Source: Sepiola atlantica
Lineage: Eukaryota; Mollusca; Cephalopoda; Sepiida; Sepiolidae
DNA length: 64,000 nt
Direction of reading: 5' to 3'
Assembly: GCA_963556195.1 (NCBI GenBank)
Contig: CAUVYP010000262.1
Coordinates: 372,001-436,000 of the forward strand
The translations under genes were made by a program, and so were the position numbers. The notes beneath the pieces were generated by a model. The model had not been told where the DNA came from, did no database searches, and was given only the letters and a program-made list of their open reading frames with translations. Shown here piece by piece: positions 12,030-25,200 of this stretch (the first letter of the stretch is position 1; each line of letters begins with the position of its first letter).

Positions 12030-14261
12030 TTAGCGCGTTTTAAAGTTGATATCGCTTTTGATTATAACTTCCACATTTATTCGAATTGTGCAAGGAAACT
12101 TTGCAGACAGTCGCGGATAGGCCTTTTCTACTGAAGTACCAAGTTTAAGAAGTGCAGCTCTTGCACTGCCGGATATATGTACATACAAACTGAATACGCA
12201 AAACTGCAACAAAATTTAGCGCGTTTTAAAGTTGATATCGCTTTTGTTTATAACTTCCACATTTATTCGAATTGTGCAAGGTAACTTTGCAGACAGTCGC
12301 GGATAGGCCTTTTCTACTGAAGTACCAAGTTTCAGAAGTGCAGCTCTTGTACTGCCGGAGATATGTCAATACAAACTTAATACGCAAAACATCAACAAAA
12401 TTTAGCGCGTTTTAAAGTTGATATCGCTTTTGTTTATAACTTCCACATTTATTCGAATTGTGCAACGAAACTTTGCAGACAACCGCGGAGACACATTTTC
12501 TACTGAAGTACCAAGTTTAAGAAGTGCAGCTCTTGTACTGCCGGAGATATGTCGATACAAACTGAATACGTAAAACATCAACAAAATTTAGCGCGTTTTA
12601 AAGTTGATATCGCTTTTGATTATAACTTCCACATTTGTTCGAATTGTGCAACGAAACTTTGCAGACAGTCGCGGATAGGCCTTTTCTAGTGAAGTACCAA
12701 GTTTCAGAAGTGCAGCTCTTGTACTGCCGGAGATATGTCAATACAAACTGAATACGCAAAACATCAAAAAAATTTAGCGCGTTTTAAAGTTGATATCGCT
12801 TTTGTTTATAACTTCCACATTTATTCGAATTGTGCAACGAAACTTTGCAGACAGTCGCGGATAGGCCTTTTCTAGTGAAGTACCAAGTTTCAGAAGTGCA
12901 GCTCTAGTACTGCCGGAGATATGCCGATACAAACTGAATACGTAAAACATCAACAAAATTTAGCGCGTTTTAAAGTTGATATCGCTTTTGTTTATGACTT
13001 CCACATTTATTCGAATTGTGCAGCGAAACTTTGCAGACAGTCGCGGAGAAACATTTACTACTGAAGTACCAAGTTTCAGAAGTGCAGCTCTTGTACTGCC
13101 GGAGATATGTCGATACAAACTTAATACGCAAAACATCAAAAAAATTTAGCGCGTTTTAAAGTTGATATCGCTTTTGATTATAACTTCCACATTTATTCGA
13201 ATTGTGCAACGAAACTTTGCAGACAGTCGCGGATAGGCCTTTTCTACTGAAGTACCAAGTTTAAGAAGTGCAGCTCTTGCACTGCCGGATATATGTACAT
13301 ACACACTGAATACGCAAACCTGCAACAAACTTTAGCGCGTTTTAAAGTTGATATCGCTTTTGTTTATAACTTCCACATTTATTCGAATTGTGCAAGGAAA
13401 CTTTGCAGACAGTCGCGGATAGGCCTTTTCTACTGAAGTACCAAGTTTCAGAAGTGCAGCTCTTGTACTGCCGGAGATATGTCAATACAAACTTAATACG
13501 CAAAACATCAACAAAATTTAGCGCGTTTTAAAGTTGATATCGCTTTTGTTTATAACTTCCACATTTATTCGAATTGTGCAACGAAACTTTGCAGACAGTC
13601 GCGGATAGGCCTTTTCTACTGAAGTACCAAGTTTCAGAAGTGCAGCTCTAGTACTTCCGGAGATATGTCAATACAAACTGAATACGCAAAACATCAAAAA
13701 AATTTAGCGCGTTTTAAAGTTGATATCGCTTTTGTTTATAACTTCCACATTTATTCGAATTGTGCAACGAAACTTTGCAGACAGTCGCGGATAGGCCTTT
13801 TCTAGTGAAGTACCAAGTTTCAGAAGTGCCGCTCAAGTACTGCCGGAGATATGCCGATACAAACTGAATACGTAAAACATCAACACAATTTAGCGCGTTT
13901 TAAAGTTGATATCGCTTTTGTTTATGACTTCCACATTTATTCGAATTGTGCAGCGAAACTTTGCAGACAGTCGCGGAGAAACATTTACTACTGAAGTACC
14001 AAGTTTCAGAAGTGCAGCTCTTGTACTGCCGGAGATATGTCGATACAAACTTAATACGCAAAACATCAACAACATTTAGCGCGTTTTAAAGTTGATATCG
14101 CTTTTGTTTATAACTTCAACATTTATTCGAATTGTGCAACGAAACTTTGCAGACAACCGCGGAGACACATTTTCTACTGAAGTACCAAGTTTCAGAAGTG
14201 CCGCTCTAGTACTGCCGGAGATATGTCGATACAAACTGAATACGCAAAACATCAACAAAAT
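12030..14261. repeat. HOR copy 3, canonical 12-mer (2232 bp)
   Basis: It has the same order and length as 9798..12029. Its first monomer has 'gcaagg' where most type A copies have 'gcaacg'. Its second has 'aaggtaac' near 12281. Both variants reappear together at 16680 and 16866, which links this copy to HOR copy 5. Confidence 0.9.
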
Positions 14262-16679
14262 TTAGCGCGTTTTAAAGTTGATATCGCTTTTGATTATAAC
14301 TTCCACATTTATTCGAATTGTGCAACGAAACTTTGCAGACAGTCGCGGATAGGCCTTTTCTACTGAAGTACTAAGTTTAAGAAGTGCAGCTCTTGCACTG
14401 CCGGATATATGTACATACAAACTGAATACGCAAAACTGCAACAAAATTTAGCGCGTTTTAAAGTTGATATCGCTTTTGTTTATAACTTCCACATTTATTC
14501 GAATTGTGCAAGGAAACTTTGCAGACAGTCGCGGATAGGCCTTTTCTACTGAAGTACCAAGTTTCAGAAGTGCAGCTCTTGTACTGCCGGAGATATGTCA
14601 ATACAAACTTAATACGCAAAACATCAACAAAATTTAGCGCGTTTTAAAGTTGATATCGCTTTTGTTTATAACTTCCACATTTATTCGAATTGTGCAACGA
14701 AACTTTGCAGACTACCGCGGAGACACATTTTCTACTGAAGTACCAAGTTTCAGAAGTGCAGCTAGGGTACTGCCGGAGATATGTCAATACAAACTGAATA
14801 CGCAAAACATCAAAAAAATTTAGCGCGTTTTAAAGTTGATATCGCTTTTGTTTATAACTTCCACATTTATTCGAATTGTGCAACGAAACTTTGCAGACAG
14901 TCGCGGATAGGCCTTTTCTACTGAAGTACCAAGTTTCAGAAGTGCAGCTCTAGTACTGCCGGAGATATGTCGATACAAACTGAATACGTAAAACATCAAC
15001 AAAATTTAGCGCGTTTTAAAGTTGATATCGCTTTTGTTTATAACTTCCACATTTGTTCGAATTGTGCAACGAAACTTTGCAGACAGTCGCGGATAGGCCT
15101 TTTCTAGTGAAGTACCAAGTTTCAGAAGTGCAGCTCTTGTACTGCCGGAGATATGTCAATACAAACTGAATACGCAAAACATCAAAAAAATTTAGCGCGT
15201 TTTAAAGTTGATATCGCTTTTGTTTATAACTTCCACATTTATTCGAATTGTGCTCCGAAACTTTGCAGACAGTCGCGGATAGGCCTTTTCTAGTGAAGTA
15301 CCAAGTTTCAGAAGTGCAGCTCTAGTACTGCCGGAGATATGCCGATACAAACTGAATACGTAAAACATCAACAAAATTTAGCGCGTTTTAAAGTTGATAT
15401 CGCTTTTGTTTATGACTTCCACATTTAGTCGAATTGTGCAGCGAAACTTTGCAGACAGTCGCGGAGAAACATTTACTACTGAAGTACCAAGTTTCAGAAG
15501 TGCAGCTCTTGTACTGCCGGAGATATGTCGATACAAACTTAATACGCAAAACATCAAAAAAATTTAGCGCGTTTTAAAGTTGATATCGCTTTTGATTATA
15601 ACTTCCACATTTATTCGAATTGTGCAACGAAACTTTGCAGACAGTCGCGGATAGGCCTTTTCTACTGAAGTACCAAGTTTAAGAAGTACAGCTCTTGCAC
15701 TGCCGGATATATGTACATACAAACTGAATACGCAAACCTGCAACAAACTTTAGCGCGTTTTAAAGTTGATATCGCTTTTGTTTATAACTTCCACATTTAT
15801 TCGAATTGTGCAAGGAAACTTTGCAGACAGTCGCGGATAGGCCTTTTCTACTGAAGTACCAAGTTTCAGAAGTGCAGCTCTTGTACTGCCGGAGATATGT
15901 CAATACAAACTTAATACGCAAAACATCAACAAAATTTAGCGCGTTTTAAAGTTGATATCGCTTTTGTTTATAACTTCCACATTTATTCGAATTGTGCAAC
16001 GAAACTTTGCAGACAGTCGCGGATAGGCCTTTTCTAGTGAAGTACCAAGTTTCAGAAGTGCAGCTCTAGTACTTCCGGAGATATGTCAATACAAACTGAA
16101 TACGCAAAACATCAAAAAAATTTAGCGCGTTTTAAAGTTGATATCGCTTTTGTTTATAACTTCCACATTTATTCGAATTGTGCAACGAAACTTTGCAGAC
16201 AGTCGCGGATAGGCCTTTTCTAGTGAAGTACCAAGTTTCAGAAGTGCCGCTCAAGTACTGCCGGAGATATGCCGATACAAACTGAATACGTAAAACATCA
16301 ACACAATTTAGCGCGTTTTAAAGTTGATATCGCTTTTGTTTATGACTTCCACATTTATTCGAATTGTGCAGCGAAACTTTGCAGACAGTCGCGGAGAAAC
16401 ATTTACTACTGAAGTACCAAGTTTCAGAAGTGCAGCTCTTGTACTGCCGGAGATATGTCAATACAAACTTAATACGCAAAACATCAACAAAATTTAGCGC
16501 GTTTTAAAGTTGATATCGCTTTTGTTTATAACTTCCACATTTATTCGAATTGTGCAACGAAACTTTGCAGACAACCGCGGAGACACATTTTCTACTGAAG
16601 TACCAAGTTTCAGAAGTGCCGCTCTAGTACTGCCGGAGATATGTCGATACAAACTGAATACGCAAAACATCAACAAAAT
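14262..16679. repeat. HOR copy 4, 13-mer (2418 bp)
   Basis: Order: A B C E-like D E F A' B G H F' C'. One extra monomer (14820, E-like with 'gtcgatac') sits between C and D. Private variants 'gtactaagtttaag' (14370) and 'gctagggtac' (14761) recur together about 4465 bp later in HOR copy 6. Confidence 0.88.
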
Positions 16680-18726
16680 TTAGCGCGTTTTAAAGTTGAT
16701 ATCGCTTTTGATTATAACTTCCACATTTATTCGAATTGTGCAAGGAAACTTTGCAGACAGTCGCGGATAGGCCTTTTCTACTGAAGTACCAAGTTTAAGA
16801 AGTGCAGCTCTTGCACTGCCGGATATATGTACATACAAACTGAATACGCAAAACTGCAACAAAATTTAGCGCGTTTTAAAGTTGATATCGCTTTTGTTTA
16901 TAACTTCCACATTTATTCGAATTGTGCAAGGTAACTTTGCAGACAGTCGCGGATAGGCCTTTTCTACTGAAGTACCAAGTTTCAGAAGTGCAGCTCTTGT
17001 ACTGCCGGAGATATGTCAATACAAACTTAATACGCAAAACATCAACAAAATTTAGCGCGTTTTAAAGTTGATATCGCTTTTGTTTATAACTTCCACATTT
17101 ATTCGAATTGTGCAACGAAACTTTGCAGACAACCGCGGAGACACATTTTCTACTGAAGTACCAAGTTTCAGAAGTGCCGCTCTAGTACTGCCGGAGATAT
17201 GTCGATACAAACTGAATACGCAAAACATCAAAAAAATTTAGCGCGTTTTAAAGTTGATATCGCTTTTGATTATAACTTCCACATTTATTCGAATTGTGCA
17301 AGGAAACTTTGCAGACAGTCGCGGATAGGCCTTTTCTACTGAAGTACCAAGTTTAAGAAGTGCAGCTCTTGCACTGCCGGATATATGTACATACAAACTG
17401 AATACGCAAAACTGCAACAAAATTTAGCGCGTTTTAAAGTTGATATCGCTTTTGTTTATAACTTCCACATTTATTCGAATTGTGCAACGAAACTTTGCAG
17501 ACAACCGCGGAGACACATTTTCTACTGAAGTACCAAGTTTCAGAAGTGCAGCTCTTGTACTGCCGGAGATATGTCGATACAAACTGAATACGTAAAACAT
17601 CAACAAAATTTAGTGCGTTTTAAAGTTGATATCGCTTTTGATTATAACTTCCACATTTGTTCGAATTGTGCAACGAAACTTTGCAGACAGTCGCGGATAG
17701 GGCATTTTCTAGTGAAGTACCAAGTTTCAGAAGTGCAGCTCTTGTACTGCCGGAGATATGTCAATACAAACTGAATACGCAAAACATCAAAAAAATTTAG
17801 CGCGTTTTAAAGTTGATATCGCTTTTGTTTATAACTTCCACATTTATTCGAATTGTGCAACGAAACTTTGCAGACAGTCGCGGATAGGCCTTTTCTACTG
17901 AAGTACCAAGTTTCAGAAGTGCAGCTCTTGTACTGCCGGAGATATGTCAATACAAACTTAATACGCAAAACATCAACAAAATTTAGCGCGTTTTAAAGTT
18001 GATATCGCTTTTGTTTATAACTTCCACATTTATTCGAATTGTGCAACGAAACTTTGCAGACAGTCGCGGATAGGCCTTTTCTAGTGAAGTATTAAGTTTC
18101 AGAAGTGCAGCTCTAGTACTTCCGGAGATATGTCAATACAAACTGAATACGCAAAACATCAAAAAAATTTAGCGCGTTTTAAAGTTGATATCGCTTTTGT
18201 TTATAACTTCCACATTTATTCGAATTGTGCAGCGAAACTTTGCAGACAGTCGCGGATAGGCCTTTTCTAGTGAAGTACCAAGTTTCAGAAGTGCACCTCA
18301 AGTACTGCCGGAGATATGCCGATACAAACTGAATACGTAAAACATCAACACAATTTAGCGCGTTTTAAAGTTGATATCGCTTTTGTTTATGACTTCCACA
18401 TTTATTCGAATTGTGCAGCGAAACTTTGCAGACAGTCGCGGAGAAACATTTACTACTAGAGTACCAAGTTTCAGAAGTGCAGCTCTTGTACTGCCGGAGA
18501 TATGTCGATACAAACTTAATACGCAAAACATCAACAAAATTTAGCGCGTTTTAAAGTTGATATCGCTTTTGTTTATAACTTCCACATTTATTCGAATTGT
18601 GCAACGAAACTTTGCAGACAACCGCGGAGACACATTTTCTACTGAAGTACCAAGTTTCAGAAGTGCCGCTCTAGTACTGCCGGAGATATGTCGATACAAA
18701 CTGAATACGCAAAACATCAACAAAAT
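16680..18726. repeat. HOR copy 5, rearranged 11-mer (2047 bp)
   Basis: Order: A B C' A C D, then B-like, G, H, F', C'. A second A monomer at 17238 is followed directly by C, so its B partner is missing. A 1-nt insertion at about 17701 ('agggcatttt') shifts monomer phase by +1 for the copies to the right. Confidence 0.82.
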
Positions 18727-20028
18727 TTAGCGCGTTTTAAAGTTGATATCGCTTTTGATTATAACTTCCACATTTATTCGAATTGTGCAACGAAACTTTG
18801 CAGACAGTCGCGGATAGGCCTTTTCTACTGAAGTACTAAGTTTAAGAAGTGCAGCTCTTGCACTGCCGGATATATGTACATACAAACTGAATACGCAAAA
18901 CTGCAACAAAATTTAGCGCGTTTTAAAGTTGATATCGCTTTTGTTTATAACTTCCACATTTATTCGAATTGTGCAAGGAAACTTTGCAGACAGTCGCGGA
19001 TAGGCCTTTTCTACTGAAGTACCAAGTTTCAGAAGTGCAGCTCTTGTACTGCCGGAGATATGTCAATACAAACTTAATACGCAAAACATCAACAAAATTT
19101 AGCGCGTTTTAAAGTTGATATCGCTTTTGTTTATAACTTCCACATTTATTCGAATTGTGCAACGAAACTTTGCAGACAACCGCGGAGACACATTTTCTAC
19201 TGAAGTACCAAGTTTCAGAAGTGCAGCTAGGGTACTGCCGGAGATATGTCAATACAAACTGAATACGCAAAACATCAAAAAAATTTAGCGCGTTTTAAAG
19301 TTGATATCGCTTTTGTTTATAACTTCCACATTTATTCGAATTGTGCAACGAAACTTTGCAGACAGTCGCGGATAGGCCTTTTCTACTGAAGTACCAAGTT
19401 TCAGAAGTGCAGCTCTAGTACTGCCGGAGATATGTCGATACAAACTGAATACGTAAAACATCAACAAAATTTAGCGCGTTTTAAAGTTGATATCGCTTTT
19501 GTTTATAACTTCCACATTTGTTCGAATTGTGCAACGAAACTTTGCAGACAGTCGCGGATAGGCCTTTTCTAGTGAAGTGCGAAGTTTCAGAAGTGCCGCT
19601 CAAGTACTGCCGGAGATATGCCGATACAAACTGAATACGTAAAACATCAACACAATTTAGCGCGTTTTAAAGTTGATATCGCTTTTGTTTATGACTTCCA
19701 CATTTATTCGAATTGTGCAGCGAAACTTTGCAGACAGTCGCGGAGAAACATTTACTACTGAAGTACCAAGTTTCAGAAGTGCAGCTCTTGTACTGCCGGA
19801 GATATGTCAATACAAACTTAATACGCAAAACATCAACAAAATTTAGCGCGTTTTAAAGTTGATATCGCTTTTGTTTATAACTTCCACATTTATTCGAATT
19901 GTGCAACGAAACTTTGCAGACAACCGCGGAGACACATTTTCTACTGAAGTACCAAGTTTCAGAAGTGCCGCTCTAGTACTGTCGGAGATATGTCGATACA
20001 AACTGAATACGCAAAACATCAACAAAAT
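18727..20028. repeat. HOR copy 6, deleted 7-mer (1302 bp)
   Basis: Order: A B C E-like [D/H hybrid] F' C'. Compared with the 13-mer at 14262..16679, the six-monomer interval from D to H has collapsed into one hybrid monomer at 19471. This accounts exactly for the loss of six monomers (13 to 7). Confidence 0.88.
19471..19656. repeat. D/H chimeric monomer
   Basis: The left part has the type D marker 'catttgttcg' (the g at 19520). The right part has type H markers 'gtgccgctcaag' (from 19597), 'gccgatac', 'aatacgta' and 'caacaca'. The exchange point lies between 19520 and 19597. In the intact 13-mer the D monomer (15006) and the H monomer (16122) are exactly six monomers apart, matching the deletion size. 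Confidence 0.85.
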
Positions 20029-22260
20029 TTAGCGCGTTTTAAAGTTGATATCGCTTTTGATTATAACTTCCACATTTATTCGAATTGTGCAAGGAAACTT
20101 TGCAGACAGTCGCGGAAAGGCCTTTTCTACTGAAGTACCAAGTTTAAGAAGTGCAGCTCTTGCACTGCCGGATATATGTACATACAAACTGAATACGCAA
20201 AACTGCAACAAAATTTAGCGCGTTTTAAAGTTGATATCGCTTTTGTTTATAACTTCCACATTTATTCGAATTGTGCAAGGAAACTTTGCAGACAGTCGCG
20301 GATAGGCCTTTTCTAGTGAAGTACCAAGTTTCAGAAGTGCAGCTCTTGTACTGCCGGAGATATGTCAATACAAACTTAATACGCAAAACATCAACAAAAT
20401 TTAGCGCGTTTTAAAGTTGATATCGCTTTTGTTTATAACTTCCACATTTATTCGAATTGTGCAACGAAACTTTGCAGACAACCGCGGAGACACATTTTCT
20501 ACTGAAGTACCAAGTTTCAGAAGTGCAGCTCTTGTACTGCCGGAGATATGTCGATACAAACTGAATACGTAAAACATCAACAAAATTTAGCGCGTTTTGA
20601 AGTTGATATCGCTTTTGATTATAACTTCCACATTTGTTCGAATTGTGCAACGAAACTTTGCAGACAGTCGCGGATAGGCCTTTTCTAGTGAAGTACCAAG
20701 TTTCAGAAGTGCAGCTCTTGTACTGCCGGAGATATGTCAATACAAACTGAATACGCAAAACATCAAAAAAATTTAGCGCGTTTTAAAGTTGATATCGCTT
20801 TTGTTTATAACTTCCACATTTATTCGAATTGTGCAACGAAACTTTGCAGACAGTCGCGGATAGGCCTTTTCTAGTGAAGTACCAAGTTTCAGAAGTGCAG
20901 CTCTAGTACTGCCGGAGATATGCCGATACAAACTGAATACGTAAAACATCAACAAAATTTAGCGCGTTTTAAAGTTGATATCGCTTTTGTTTATGACTTC
21001 CACATTTATTCGAATTGTGCAGCGAAACTTTGCAGACAGTCGCGGAGAAACATTTACTACTGAAGTACCAAGTTTCAGAAGTGCAGCTCTTGTACTCCCG
21101 GAGATATGTCGATACAAACTTAATACGCAAAACATCAAAAAAATTTAGCGCGTTTTAAAGTTGATATCGCTTTTGATTATAACTTCCACATTTATTCGAA
21201 TTGTGCAACGAAACTTTGCAGACAGTCGCGGATAGGCCTTTTCTACTGAAGTACCAAGTTTAAGAAGTGCAGCTCTTGCACTGCCGGATATATGTACATA
21301 CAAACTGAATACGCAAACCTGCAACAAACTTTAGCGCGTTTTAAAGTTGATATCGCTTTTGTTTATAACTTCCACATTTATTCGAATTGTGCAAGGAAAC
21401 TTTGCAGACAGTCGCGGATAGGCCTTTTCTACTGAAGTACCAAGTTTCAGAAGTGCAGCTCTTGTACTGCCCGAGATATGTCAATACAAACTTAATACGC
21501 AAAACATCAACAAAATTTAGCGCGTTTTAAAGTTGATATCGCTTTTGTTTATAACTTCCACATTTATTCGAATTGTGCAACGAAACTTTGCAGACAGTCG
21601 CGGATAGGCCTTTTCTAGTGAAGTACCAAGTTTCAGAAGTGCAGCTCTAGTACTTCCGGAGATATGTCAATACAAACTGAATACGCAAAACATCAAAAAA
21701 ATTTAGCGCGTTTTAAAGTTGATATCGCTTTTGTTTATAACTTCCACATTTATTCGAATTGTGCAACGAAACTTTGCAGACAGTCGCGGATAGGCCTTTT
21801 CTAGTGAAGTACCAAGTTTCAGAAGTGCCGCTCAAGTACTGCCGGAGATATGCCGATACAAACTGAATACGTAAAACATCAACACAATTTAGCGCGTTTT
21901 AAAGTTGATATCGCTTTTGTTTATGACTTCCACATTTATTCGAATTGTGCAGCGAAACTTTGCAGACAGTCGCGGAGAAACATTTACTACTGAAGTACCA
22001 AGTTTCAGAAGTGCAGCTCTTGTACTGCCGGAGATATGTCGATACAAACTTAATACGCAAAACATCAACAAAATTTAGCGCGTTTTAAAGTTGATATCGC
22101 TTTTGTTTATAACTTCCACATTTATTCGAATTGTGCAACGAAACTTTGCAGACAACCGCGGAGACACATTTTCTACTGAAGTACCAAGTTTCAGAAGTGC
22201 CGCTCTAGTACTGCCGGAGATATGTCGATACAAACTGAATACGCAAAACATCAACAAAAT
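20029..22260. repeat. HOR copy 7, canonical 12-mer (2232 bp)
   Basis: Order: A B C D E F A' B G H F' C', as in copies 2 and 3. The first monomer again has 'gcaagg', like those at 12030 and 16680. It also has the private change 'gcggaaagg' near 20114. Confidence 0.9.
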
Positions 22261-25200
22261 TTAGCGCGTTTTAAAGTTGATATCGCTTTTGATTATAACT
22301 TCCACATTTATTCGAATTGTGCAACGAAACTTTGCAGACAGTCGCGGATAGGCCTTTTCTACTGAAGTACCAAGTTTAAGAAGTGCAGCTCTTGCACTGC
22401 CGGATATATGTACATACAAACTGAATACGCAAAACTGCAACAAAATTTAGCGCGTTTTAAAGTTGATATCGCTTTTGTTTATAACTTCCACATTTATTCG
22501 AATTGTGCAAGGAAACTTTGCAGACAGTCGCGGATAGGCCTTTTCTACTGAAGTACCAAGTTTCAGAAGTGCAGCTCTTGTACTGCCGGAGATATGTCAA
22601 TACAAACTTAATACGCAAAACATCAACAAAATTTAGCGCGTTTTAAAGTTGATATCGCTTTTGTTTATAACTTCCACATTTATTCGAATTGTGCAACGAA
22701 ACTTTGCAGACAACCGCGGAGACACATTTTCTACTGAAGTACCAAGTTTCAGAAGTGCAGCTCTTGTACTGCCGGAGATATGTCGATACAAACTGAATAC
22801 GTAAAACATCAACAAAATTTAGCGCGTTTTAAAGTTGATATCGCTTTTGTTTATAACTTCCACATTTATTCGAATTGTGCAACGAAACTTTGCAGACAGT
22901 CGCGGATAGGCCTTTTCTAGTGAAGTACCAAGTGTCAGAAGTGCTGCTCTAGTACTGCCGGGGATATGCCGATACAAACTGAATACGTAAAACATCAACA
23001 AAATTTAGCGCGTTTTAAAGTTGATATCGCTTTTGTTTATGACTTCCACATTTATTCGAATTGTGCAGCGAAACTTTGCAGACAGTCGCGGAGAAACATT
23101 TACTACTGAAGTACCAAGTTTCAGAAGTGCAGCTCTTGTACTGCCGGAGATATGTCGATACAAACTTAATACGCAAAACATCAACAAAATTTAGCGCGTT
23201 TTAAAGTTGATATCGCTTTTGATTATAACTTCCACATTTATTCGAATTGTGCAACGAAACTTTGCAGACAGTCGCGGATAGGCCTTTTCTACTGAAGTAC
23301 CAAGTTTAAGAAGTGCAGCTCTTGCACTGCCGGATATATGTACATACAAACTGAATACGCAAAACTGCAACAAACTTTAGCGCGTTTTAAAGTTGATATC
23401 GCTTTTGTTTATAACTTCCACATTTATTCGAATTGTGCAAGGAAACTTTGCAGACAGTCGCGGATAGGCCTTTTCTACTGAAGTACCAAGTTTCAGAAGT
23501 GCAGCTCTTGTACTGCCGGAGATATGTCAATACAAACTTAATACGCAAAACATCAACAAAATTTAGCGCGTTTTAAAGTTGATATCGCTTTTGTTTATAA
23601 CTTCCACATTTATTCGAATTGTGCAACGAAACTTTGCAGACAGTCGCGGATAGGCCTTTTCTAGTGAAGTACCAAGTTTCAGAAGTGCAGCTCTAGTACT
23701 TCCGGAGATATGTCAATACAAACTGAATACGCAAAACATCAAAAAAATTTAGCGCGTTTTAAAGTTGATATCGCTTTTGTTTATAACTTCCACATTTATT
23801 CGAATTGTGCAACGAAACTTTGCAGACAGTCGCGGATAGGCCTTTTCTAGTGAAGTACCAAGTTTCAGAAGTGCCGCTCAAGTACTGCCGGAGATATGCC
23901 GATACAAACTGAATACGTAAAACATCAACACAATTTAGCGCGTTTTAAAGTTGATATCGCTTGTGTTTATGACTTCCACATTTATTCGAATTGTGCAGCG
24001 AAACTTTACAGACAGTCGCGGAGAAACATTTACTACTGAAGTACCAAGTTTCAGAAGTGCAGCTCTTGTACTGCCGGAGATATGTCGATACAAACTTAAT
24101 ACGCAAAACATCAACAAAATTTAGCGCGTTTTAAAGTTGATATCGATTTGTTTATAACTTCCACATTTGTTCGAATTGTGCAACGAAACTTTGCAGACAG
24201 TCGGGGAGACACATCTTCTACTGAAGTACCAAGTTTCAGAAGTGCAGCTCTTGTACTGCCGGAGATATGTCGATACAAAGTTAATACGCAAAACATCAAC
24301 AAAATTTAGCGCGTTTTAAAGTTGATATCGCTTTTGTTTATAACTTCCACATTTAGTCGAATTGTGCAACGAAACTTTGCAGACAGTCGCGGAGACACAT
24401 ATGCTACTGAAGTACCAAGTATCAGAAGTGCAGCTCTTGTACTGCCTGAGATATGTCGATACAAACTTAATACGCAAAACATCAACAAAATTTAGCGCGT
24501 TTTAAAGTTGATATCGCTTTTGTTTATAACTTCCACATTTGTTCGAATTGTGCAACGAAACTTTGAAGACAGTCGCGGATAGGCCTTTTCTAGATAAGTA
24601 CCAAGTTTCAGAAGTGCAGCTCTAGTACTGCCGGAGATATGTCGATACAAACTGAATACGCAAAACATCCAAAAAATTTAGCGCGTTTTAAAGTTGATAT
24701 CGCTTTTGTTTATAACTTCCACATTTGTTCGAATTGTGCAACGAAACTTTGCAGACAGTCGCGGATAGGCCTTTTCTAGATAAGTACCAAGTTTCAGAAG
24801 TGCCGCTCTAGTACTGCCGGAGATATGCCGATACAAACTGAATACGTAAAACATCAACAAAATTTAGCGCGTTTTAAAGTTGATATCGCTTTTGTTTATA
24901 ACTTCCACATTTATTCGAATTGTGCAACGAAACTTTGCAGACAGTCGCGGAGAAACATTTACTACTGAAGTACCAAGTTTCAGAAGTGCAGCTCTTGTAC
25001 TCCCGGAGATATGTCGATACAAACTTAATACGCAAAACATCAAAAAAATTTAGCGCGTTTTAAAGTTGATATCGCTTTTGATTATAACTTCCACATTTAT
25101 TCGAATTGTGCAACGAAACTTTGCAGACAGTCGCGGATAGGCCTTTTCTACTGAAGTACCAAGTTTAAGAAGTGCAGCTCTTGCACTGCCGGATATATGT

